Below are positions 6,063-11,788 of a DNA stretch of 11,788 bases, in pieces. Under the pieces are notes generated by a model that had not been told where the DNA came from, did no database searches, and was given only the letters and a program-made list of their open reading frames with translations. Where the stretch lies: NCBI GenBank assembly GCA_937893225.1, contig CALBJM010000112.1, positions 1 through 11,788 on the forward strand, read 5' to 3'. The position numbers were made by a program, and so were the translations under genes. This DNA comes from an uncultured Erysipelotrichaceae bacterium (GTDB lineage Bacteria > Bacillota_I > Bacilli_A > Erysipelotrichales > Erysipelotrichaceae). Within the stretch, counting starts at the first letter, position 1, and the number at the start of each line of letters is the position of its first letter.

Positions 6063-6090
6063 TTGCTTTTAATTATTTCCATTGTAAAAT
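6063..6090 (+). promoter_or_regulatory. Probable promoter of tRNA-Arg
   Basis: TTGCTT (6063-6068), 16-bp spacer, TAAAAT (6085-6090), which would start transcription about 6 nt before the mature tRNA. A second possible -10, TATACA at 6090-6095, would need a poor spacing. Moderate support only. Confidence 0.45.
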
Positions 6091-6102
6091 ATACATTGTT
6101 AT

Positions 6103-6179
6103 GTGCTCGTAGCTCAACTGGATAGAGTGTTGGCCTCCGAAGCCGAAGGTTGCGGATTCGAACTCCGTCGAGCACACCA
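6103..6179 (+). tRNA. tRNA-Arg (anticodon CCG)
   Basis: Full cloverleaf. Acceptor stem GTGCTCG / CGAGCAC; D stem GCTC / GAGT; anticodon stem TTGGC / GCCGA with loop CTCCGAA and anticodon CCG reading CGG; T arm GCGGA-TTCGAAC-TCCGT; discriminator A at 6176 and encoded CCA at 6177-6179. The encoded CCA means 3' maturation would rely on trimming rather than RNase Z cleavage, although rnz lies about 1 kb away. Confidence 0.96.
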
Positions 6180-6182
6180 TTC

Positions 6183-6204
6183 AAGCCTAGAAATAGGCTT
6201 TTTT
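6183..6204 (+). terminator. Intrinsic terminator of tRNA-Arg
   Basis: AAGCCTA (6183-6189), GAAA tetraloop, TAGGCTT (6194-6200), then T run. Begins 3 nt after the CCA end and overlaps the stop codon of the convergent lipid kinase gene. On the minus strand there is no T run after the hairpin, so it is not an obvious terminator for the kinase gene. Confidence 0.9.
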
Positions 6205-7174
6205 AATTTAGCATTTGCAACTTTTCTTCACACAATGATATCTGGATATGCTTAGACATACATGCTACTTCTCCATCTGTATGTACCCACATAGGTTTTT
6301 CGCAAGTAATATCAAATACTTTCCCGCGTGCTTCCTTTACACCATGGAATTTTAAATGTGCACCATTATATGCATATGGAAATATACGAAAAAAATCAAA
6401 TTGAGACAATTGATTACCAATACAGAAATCCAATAAGCCATCATTTTCTCTCGCATGTGGGCAAAACTTAAAACCACCGCCTTCATATGGCGTATTCATT
6501 CCAACACTAAATAACAATTGTTGGCCATCCATTTCTTTACCATCAATTGTAATCTTTGTATTCACGCGTTTTGTAGAAGCAATGATCTTCATTGCGGTAA
6601 AAATATAGACAAGTTTACCAAGATGAACCTTATTCAATACTTTCTTCACTTTTGAAATTTGTGCTTGTTGACAAATATGTGCATCAAAGCCAATACCCGC
6701 TGAAATATTAAAACGATGATGAACAAAACCATCTTTTGACACAACTTCATCTTTCAAAATATTTTCACGAGAATAATACACGACTTCTCCTACATCTACT
6801 ATGCGGTACACCTTTCCTTCTATGATACGTTTCACACAAGAAGAAATGTCTTTTTTTATGCCTAGTCCTAATGCAAAATCATTTCCAGAGCCACTTGGTA
6901 TCAAGCCAATTCGCGTATTTTGAAAATTTTGGATTCCATTCACCGCAAGATTCATGGACCCATCTCCACCAATGAGAACAATATTTCGTGTGTCATCTGT
7001 AATTGTTAAGTCTCTAACAATATCAGAAACATCATAGTTTAATGTAGAATAATAGACTGTATAGTGCACATTATATTTGTCAAATAGTGGTTGTATTTTT
7101 GTTTCCCATTCTCTTTTTGTTCTGCCGGATGCACCTGCAGGGTTAATGATAATATCAAATGTTTTCATCTTCAT
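6203..7174 (-). CDS. Diacylglycerol kinase-type lipid kinase (DagK/YegS family)
   Basis: ATP-dependent kinase of a membrane lipid (diacylglycerol or related), acting at the inner face of the membrane and recycling diacylglycerol to phosphatidate. 323 residues, usual length. Seen: IIINPAGASG at the N-terminus, the nucleotide-binding GGDGSMN at 69-75, then PSGSGNDFA starting at 93, and a C-terminal beta domain with DVGEV and GGGFKFCPHARENDGLLDF. The N-terminus overlaps the end of rnz by 20 nt. Both possible ATGs (7174 and 7168) lack a Shine-Dalgarno site, so translation is probably coupled to rnz termination. No minus-strand terminator is visible after the stop, so run-on antisense to the tRNA-Arg gene is possible. 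Exact lipid substrate is unknown. Confidence 0.9.
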   Translation of the reverse strand: MKMKTFDIIINPAGASGRTKREWETKIQPLFDKYNVHYTVYYSTLNYDVSDIVRDLTITDDTRNIVLIGGDGSMNLAVNGIQNFQNTRIGLIPSGSGNDFALGLGIKKDISSCVKRIIEGKVYRIVDVGEVVYYSRENILKDEVVSKDGFVHHRFNISAGIGFDAHICQQAQISKVKKVLNKVHLGKLVYIFTAMKIIASTKRVNTKITIDGKEMDGQQLLFSVGMNTPYEGGGFKFCPHARENDGLLDFCIGNQLSQFDFFRIFPYAYNGAHLKFHGVKEARGKVFDITCEKPMWVHTDGEVACMSKHIQISLCEEKLQMLN

Positions 7175-8078
7175 CTACAAATGACAAATCAATTCTTTGT
7201 CCATCTTTTGAAACGATTGCTTCTGGAAAAATCTTTTGTACTTCTTCAATATACAATTCGGGCTCATGCATGCTTGGGGAATAGTGGGTAAACCAAAGTC
7301 TTTTAACACGTGCTCTACGCGCAATATCTGCACTTTCTTGCATTGTCATATGTTTATTTAACTTTGCTTTTTCTATTTTTTCAGGATCACCATACATCCC
7401 TTCCGCTATTAGTAAATCTGCTTCGATAGAGTGCTTCATAATAGCTTCCACTGGACGTGTATCCGTAGAATATACAAAATGAATTCCTTTTCTTTCCTTC
7501 CCCAATACCATATCTGGTGTATATACAATACCATCTTGTTCAACTATCATGCCCTTTTGTAAACGTCCCCATAATTTCATAGGCACATGATTTGCTTCAG
7601 CTTTCTCTCTTTCAAATTTTGGATGACGTCGATATTGAAAGTCATAGCTATAACAAGGCACAGAATGTCTAACAAAAAAAGCATTGATTTCCAAGCCATC
7701 AATTTCAATTTTATTTTCCCGTTCACCAAATTCAATCACATGCACATCAAATGGAACATATCTTGCTACAACCATAATACCTTGCATAACTTCCATTGTA
7801 CCTTTAGGACCATAGATCGTTACACGTTCACTGCGTTCTGCTTTTGCCATGGTTAATAAAAGTCCCGCAAGTCCAGCAGTATGATCTGTATGAATATGTG
7901 TTAAAAGAATTGTATCGATGTGTCGAGGAGAAAGTGTCTGTTCATTTAATGCAATTTGTGTTCCTTCTCCACAATCCACCAATAATTCATGTCCTTGCCA
8001 ACGAACCAAAAGACTCGTCAACCATCGATTCGGTAATGGTACAGTTCCTCCTGTACCTAATAAACAAATATCAATCAT
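7155..8078 (-). CDS. rnz: Ribonuclease Z
   Basis: Zinc-dependent endonuclease that removes 3' trailers from tRNA precursors lacking CCA; cytosolic. 307 residues, the usual length. Seen: N-terminal DICLLGTGGTVPLP, the metallo-beta-lactamase motif HIHTDH at 61-66, HSVPCYSYDF in the third metal-binding region, VYSTDTRP, and FTHYSP near the C-terminus. The segment from PKFEREKAEANHVP to GRLQKG is typical of the long-form bacterial enzyme. Start: ATG 8078, giving the conserved MIDICLLGTGG; the longer frame from 8120 adds residues without homology and would start inside the upstream terminator. No Shine-Dalgarno site; the predicted leader is 4 nt. It is the first gene of an rnz-lipid kinase pair. 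Confidence 0.95.
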   Translation of the reverse strand: MIDICLLGTGGTVPLPNRWLTSLLVRWQGHELLVDCGEGTQIALNEQTLSPRHIDTILLTHIHTDHTAGLAGLLLTMAKAERSERVTIYGPKGTMEVMQGIMVVARYVPFDVHVIEFGERENKIEIDGLEINAFFVRHSVPCYSYDFQYRRHPKFEREKAEANHVPMKLWGRLQKGMIVEQDGIVYTPDMVLGKERKGIHFVYSTDTRPVEAIMKHSIEADLLIAEGMYGDPEKIEKAKLNKHMTMQESADIARRARVKRLWFTHYSPSMHEPELYIEEVQKIFPEAIVSKDGQRIDLSFVDEDENI

Positions 8079-8088
8079 AATCGAAACT

Positions 8089-8116
8089 ATTCTAACACAC
8101 ATAAAAAGACTGTAAA
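8089..8116 (-). promoter_or_regulatory. Promoter of rnz, inside the ppaC terminator
   Basis: On the minus strand TTTACA (8116-8111), 16-bp spacer, TGT-TAGAAT extended -10 (hexamer 8094-8089). Predicted start at G 8082, only 4 nt before the rnz ATG. The -35 hexamer is made of terminator stem and loop bases. Confidence 0.65.
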
Positions 8117-8127
8117 ACACAGTCTTT
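8103..8127 (-). terminator. Intrinsic terminator of the pyrophosphatase gene
   Basis: On the minus strand AAAGACTGT (8127-8119), loop GTTTT, ACAGTCTTT (8113-8105) and a T run. The stem begins at the base directly after the TAG stop of the pyrophosphatase gene. Confidence 0.92.
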
Positions 8128-9762
8128 CTACATATTTAACAATACTTCAGATAATTTTGGCATTAATTGTTGCTTTCTAGAAATTATTTTAGAATCAAAT
8201 CCAGAATGCTCATCAAATGTTGTCTCAATAACGCCAGCCACAACATGTGCCAATGGACCATAATAATAGAACATCGACCCATTTCCCATAACATCTGTAA
8301 ATAACATGACTAGGATATCCAATTTATTATCTCTTTGTTCACGTTCCATATTATCAAGAAACTGTGGAAGGATCTTCTGAACTTCATCCAATCTACTATA
8401 GTTAGTTTGTCCTATCGCAAAGTGATACTTACCAATTTCATAGTTTTTAAGATCTCGATTGAGTATTTCATGTGGTGTTGCATCATTCAAAGATACAGAT
8501 GCACCTAGCATTTCTCTTGCATAAGCTTCAATATCTTCTACACCTGCTCTTTTTGCTAGCCATTCTACAGCATCTTTGTCTTCTTGCTTTGTTGTAGTAG
8601 ATTTAAAGTTTAGTGTATCTGATAAAATTGCAGACATCAATAAACCACACATTGCTTTGCTAGGTTCTATGCCTTTTTCTGCATAGAGCTTATGAATGAT
8701 CGTACATGTACTGCCACAACGATGATTGCGATATTCAATAGGCATTTGCGTTTGAATATTACCAATGTGATGATGATCAACGATAGCCACGATTTCCGCC
8801 ATATCAATATTCTGGAACGTTTGATTAACAGCACTATGGTCAACCAAAGCAACTTTTAACTTTGGATAATTCCTTGTATGGTATCTTGAAATTGCACCAA
8901 CGACCTTACCTTCATCATTTAAAACTGGATACGAACGCACTCTAGAATTGTGCATCTTCATTGCTACATCTTCTACATATTCGTTTTCATTAAAAGTAAT
9001 TATGTCTTTTGTCATGATTTCTTCAACACTATAACTCTCTGTGATAACACGTGCAGTATTCATCGTATCATTGATCGTTTCAATAATTGCACAATGCATT
9101 TCTTTGGCCAAAGTAATCACTTCTTCATCTGCTTTTGCACCACACGTTATGACTAAACACTTACACCCACGCTCTATCACACGTTTTTGTTTATCTGATC
9201 CACTAGAAAGAATAGAAATGCCGCCTTTTAATGCATACACTTCCATTTCATGTTCTTCAAGTGTAATAACATGGACAACACCATTCGTATGAAAATGTTG
9301 CGGAGAATAAATGATTTCTCCACCTACCGTTCTAGCAATATTTTCTAATGTTGCGGTAGACATCAAAGAAACAAGATCTGCATCTGGATGAATTCTAACA
9401 CGTGATAAATCACTGGTCGTACATATGCCACACAATTTTCCGTCATCATCATATACTTCTAATGAGCGATTTTGTGTTTTTAGCATCACATGCCATGCAT
9501 GGTGCACTGTTTCACTTTTTTGAATGATCGTTGGTGTATCAATGTCAATATCACAAATTCTTGCACGCGCATCTGTTTTCAACAAAGGGTTTTCAAAACC
9601 AAATCTTTTTAATATAAATTTTGTTTCTTCATTTAATGGTCCTTGCCTACAAGCAACTGCTTTTTGTCCTGTGCGATTTAAAAAATCTGCATACGTAATA
9701 GCAGCACATATTGCATCCGAATCCGGATGCCTATGTCCTGTAACATAAATTGTCTGATTCAT
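8128..9762 (-). CDS. ppaC: Mn-dependent inorganic pyrophosphatase, family II, with CBS and DRTGG domains
   Basis: Hydrolyses pyrophosphate to phosphate in the cytosol, pulling biosynthetic reactions such as the tRNA charging done by its neighbour pheT. 544 residues, against about 310 for plain family II enzymes; the extra length is a regulatory insert. Order: N-terminal DHH domain with GHRHPDSD (His10, Asp14, Asp16 as metal ligands); first CBS domain about 70-130; DRTGG-like domain about 140-250; second CBS domain starting at IMTKDIITF; then the catalytic VDHHHIG motif; and a C-terminal DHHA2 domain carrying the substrate-binding region. Such inserts let adenine nucleotides tune activity in studied relatives. 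ATG 9762 is supported by AGAGGT at 7-nt spacing and gives the conserved start MNQTIYVTGHRHPDSD; a longer frame to 9813 is rejected. It has its own promoter and terminator. Confidence 0.94.
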   Translation of the reverse strand: MNQTIYVTGHRHPDSDAICAAITYADFLNRTGQKAVACRQGPLNEETKFILKRFGFENPLLKTDARARICDIDIDTPTIIQKSETVHHAWHVMLKTQNRSLEVYDDDGKLCGICTTSDLSRVRIHPDADLVSLMSTATLENIARTVGGEIIYSPQHFHTNGVVHVITLEEHEMEVYALKGGISILSSGSDKQKRVIERGCKCLVITCGAKADEEVITLAKEMHCAIIETINDTMNTARVITESYSVEEIMTKDIITFNENEYVEDVAMKMHNSRVRSYPVLNDEGKVVGAISRYHTRNYPKLKVALVDHSAVNQTFQNIDMAEIVAIVDHHHIGNIQTQMPIEYRNHRCGSTCTIIHKLYAEKGIEPSKAMCGLLMSAILSDTLNFKSTTTKQEDKDAVEWLAKRAGVEDIEAYAREMLGASVSLNDATPHEILNRDLKNYEIGKYHFAIGQTNYSRLDEVQKILPQFLDNMEREQRDNKLDILVMLFTDVMGNGSMFYYYGPLAHVVAGVIETTFDEHSGFDSKIISRKQQLMPKLSEVLLNM

Positions 9763-9781
9763 TAGTAATACCTCTGCATCT

Positions 9782-9790
9782 ATTTTAGCA
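9782..9790 (-). promoter_or_regulatory. Extended -10 promoter element of the pyrophosphatase gene
   Basis: TGCTAAAAT on the minus strand, an extended -10 (TGn-TAAAAT). No good -35 lies at 16-18 bp. Predicted start is near 9775, giving a 13-nt leader that begins with the Shine-Dalgarno sequence AGAGGT. Confidence 0.45.
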
Positions 9791-9813
9791 CAACTCCACA
9801 GGCAAAGAACCAT

Positions 9814-9846
9814 TAGAAAAGGTAACGATCATCATAACCGTTACCT
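9814..9846 (-). terminator. Intrinsic terminator of pheT
   Basis: On the minus strand AGGTAACG (9846-9839), 11-nt loop, CGTTACCT (9827-9820), then TTTCT. A perfect 8-bp stem starting 6 nt after the pheT stop; the T run is short and interrupted by C. Confidence 0.75.
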
Positions 9847-9852
9847 AATTTA

Positions 9853-11788
9853 CTATGCTCTAAGTTCTGCATTTACTCTCTTTTTGAGATTGTCTAAAAT
9901 CTTATTATATGCTTCTGTAATTTCATCATCCTTCAATGTATGATCAGCTTGATATGTTAACTTTAATGCCACAGACTTATATCCCTGTGCAACATGTTCG
10001 CCTTCATATACATCAAATACGTCTACACCAGCAAGAATATTCTTTACACCAGCAGTCGTAATTGCACGCATCAATTCTGCTGCACTCACTTCTTTACGTA
10101 CAACTAAAGCAAGGTCTCTTGTAACAGCAGGGAACTTTGGTAATTCATTAAATTTAATTCTACCAGATTTTGCTTCAAATACTGGATTCAATGTCAATTC
10201 AGCATATGTCACTCTCTTCAAATCGAACTTCTTTGCATAATCTGGATGTAGTTCACCAAATACACCAAGTTTCTTATTGCCAAGAGAAATCATTGCACTT
10301 CTATATGGATGGAAATGCACTGTATCCATTGTATTTTCTTCAATTTTGATACGACTTCCTGTAAAGCCTAATCTCTGCAGCCAATTGAGAATGATTCCCT
10401 TCATCGCAAAGAAATCACCTTTCACTTCTACGTGTCTCAATTTATCTTCAATCAAATTACCATCTAAAACAATTGCCAATCTCTCTTCTTCATCTTGTTT
10501 TCCATATACTTTACTCAACTCATAGAAAGCATTGTTTGTATTAGAATGCGCTTGATTATACTGTACAACTTCAAGAACACTATTGATTAAATTCGTTCTC
10601 GTGTATTTTCTTGCTTCACTCATTGGCATTGCAAGTTCTACTGCATTTAGCAATGGATTGAAACCATTTTTTGCATAATCCTCATTGACCAATGTATATG
10701 TAACGATTTCATTCAAGCCTTCTGCCATCATTGCTTCACGCGTTGTTTGACGAGCAAGCTGTACACTACTTCTTTGTCCTACTGTAGCAGAAACATCAGG
10801 CAATGTTCCCTTTAATGAATCAAAACCAAGCAAACGAATAACTTCTTCATCAATATCTGCTTTTCCTTCAATATCAATACGATAGCTAGGAATATGACAC
10901 GTAATTGCATCGCCATTAACTTCTGGTTGGAAATCTAACCACTTCAATGTATCCACAACTTCGTCCATTTTAAAATCTGTACCAAGCAGACCATTACAAT
11001 GTGACAACGTCTCTACAACGATCTGAGGCTTATACTGCATAGCACCAGCCTGAACTGTCTTTTCGAATCCAGCTGCATCTGCATACTTTTCAAGAAGTTC
11101 AACAGAACGATCCATTGCCTTCTTCATTGCTGGCTCTTCAATACCCTTTGTAAATCTCTGTGCTGCTTCTGTAATCAAATTCAAACGAATAGATGTACGA
11201 CGAATAGATGCATGATCGAACGCTGCAGCTTCAATAAAGATACTATCCGTATCTTCATCAATCATACTCTCTTCTCCACCCATGATACCAGCAATACCTG
11301 TTGCTTCACCATTTGTTGTAATGAGAATATCACCCTTTTGAATATCAAATTCAGCACCATCTAAAGCTGTCATCTTCAATTCTCGATCATCCACAACTGT
11401 AATTTCTCGATGAGGAAGTTTCTTCAAATTGTAATAATGCAATGGCTGTCCTGTTTCTAACATAACGAAGTTAGAAATATCTACAACATTGTTAATAGAA
11501 TTCATCCCTGCAGCATTCAAATACTGCTGCATCCATTTAGGAGAAGGCCCAACTTTTACGTGATTTACGACCTTACCTAAATAACAACTACACTTACTTG
11601 TATTTGTAGCAACTTTAAAAGAACTCTCTTCTCCACAATCACTACGATTTGCAAAATCAGGCCATTTCACTTCTTTATGCAAAATAGCACCAACTTCTTT
11701 TGCCATATTCCACATTGCTGAACAATCTGCACGATTTGGTGTTAAAGAAACATCTAAGATCGTATCATCTAGCCCAAGATAACCAAGT
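9853..11788 (-). CDS. pheT: Phenylalanyl-tRNA synthetase beta subunit, 5' end beyond window
   Basis: Beta subunit of the cytosolic (alpha-beta)2 enzyme charging tRNA-Phe. The frame is open to the right edge; 644 C-terminal residues are present, where the full protein is about 800. The N-terminal tRNA-binding (OB-like) domain is missing because of the window boundary. Seen in order: a PNRADCSAM segment typical of the start of the core; the B3/B4 editing domain region with GPSPKWMQQYLNAAGM, INNVVDISNFVMLETGQPLHYYN; the B5 domain (about residues 240-320 of this fragment); the catalytic-like core with ARKYTRTNLINS; and the C-terminal ferredoxin-like anticodon-binding domain from LPKFPAVTRDLALVV to the end. 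Expected partner pheS should lie upstream, outside the window. A terminator follows. Confidence 0.96.
   Translation of the reverse strand, partial: LGYLGLDDTILDVSLTPNRADCSAMWNMAKEVGAILHKEVKWPDFANRSDCGEESSFKVATNTSKCSCYLGKVVNHVKVGPSPKWMQQYLNAAGMNSINNVVDISNFVMLETGQPLHYYNLKKLPHREITVVDDRELKMTALDGAEFDIQKGDILITTNGEATGIAGIMGGEESMIDEDTDSIFIEAAAFDHASIRRTSIRLNLITEAAQRFTKGIEEPAMKKAMDRSVELLEKYADAAGFEKTVQAGAMQYKPQIVVETLSHCNGLLGTDFKMDEVVDTLKWLDFQPEVNGDAITCHIPSYRIDIEGKADIDEEVIRLLGFDSLKGTLPDVSATVGQRSSVQLARQTTREAMMAEGLNEIVTYTLVNEDYAKNGFNPLLNAVELAMPMSEARKYTRTNLINSVLEVVQYNQAHSNTNNAFYELSKVYGKQDEEERLAIVLDGNLIEDKLRHVEVKGDFFAMKGIILNWLQRLGFTGSRIKIEENTMDTVHFHPYRSAMISLGNKKLGVFGELHPDYAKKFDLKRVTYAELTLNPVFEAKSGRIKFNELPKFPAVTRDLALVVRKEVSAAELMRAITTAGVKNILAGVDVFDVYEGEHVAQGYKSVALKLTYQADHTLKDDEITEAYNKILDNLKKRVNAELRA

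Noticed and set aside
8079..8120. RNase Z starting at 8120 with 14 extra residues
   Set aside because: The extension would lie inside the ppaC terminator and before the rnz -10 box; MIDICLLGTGG from 8078 is the conserved start.
8667..8852. Open frames inside and antisense to the large genes (for example here in ppaC, and at 2927-3802, 4277-5212, 7587-8115)
   Set aside because: Shadow frames of well-supported genes, with no ribosome sites or recognisable domains.
9763..9813. Pyrophosphatase starting at 9813
   Set aside because: The added residues show no homology and precede the extended -10; ATG 9762 has AGAGGT at 7 nt and gives the usual N-terminus.
1..11788. Mobile element, CRISPR array, prophage or toxin-antitoxin genes
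   Set aside because: No transposase, integrase, direct-repeat array or small paired genes seen on either strand; all space is accounted for by housekeeping genes and their signals.

Overview
The window is low-GC, Gram-positive-type chromosomal DNA. Shine-Dalgarno sites are AGGAGG-like, TGG is used for Trp, intrinsic terminators are compact, and the genes are short-spaced. Gene content (a family II pyrophosphatase of CBS-DRTGG type, a 6-phospho-beta-glucosidase, a cysK-cysE pair) suggests a gut or mucosal Firmicute, plausibly Erysipelotrichia or a relative. The lineage is inference, not shown by the sequence. All recognisable genes are housekeeping or metabolic. I see no mobile element, CRISPR array or phage gene.

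Layout. At the left edge is the C-terminal 153 residues of a MalY/PatB-type aminotransferase/C-S lyase (+), converging on a Nudix hydrolase gene (-). Divergent from the Nudix gene is a 6-phospho-beta-glucosidase (+) with its own terminator, then a MATE efflux gene (+) that appears leaderless. A shared bidirectional terminator separates the MATE gene from the convergent cysK-cysE operon (-). A tRNA-Arg(CCG) gene (+) follows, divergent from the cysK promoter. Then come a lipid (diacylglycerol-type) kinase, RNase Z, a CBS-domain Mn-dependent pyrophosphatase, and phenylalanyl-tRNA synthetase beta (5' truncated by the window), all on -. Terminators separate pheT, the pyrophosphatase and the rnz-kinase pair, while the kinase overlaps rnz by 20 nt.

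Most notable system. The 313 bases between cysK and the tRNA gene hold a complete candidate ribosome-mediated cysteine attenuator. A strong promoter (TTGACA-17-TATCTT) drives a ~234-nt leader with a well-placed Shine-Dalgarno site and a 24-codon ORF. That ORF has five consecutive Cys codons. It is followed by a perfect 7-bp GC-rich intrinsic terminator and then cysK. Two alternative RNA pairings can be drawn by hand. One is an 18-bp hairpin from the Cys codons to just past the leader stop. The other is an 11-bp antiterminator that competes with both that hairpin and the terminator. Logic (inference): ample Cys-tRNA lets the ribosome finish, the long hairpin forms and transcription terminates. 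Starvation stalls the ribosome on the Cys codons, blocks the base of the hairpin, and lets the antiterminator expose cysK-cysE to transcription. CysK itself contains no cysteine.

A second theme is minimal 5' leaders. The MATE gene has a perfect -10 box placed so that transcription would start at its ATG, and rnz has a predicted 4-nt leader. Neither has a Shine-Dalgarno site.
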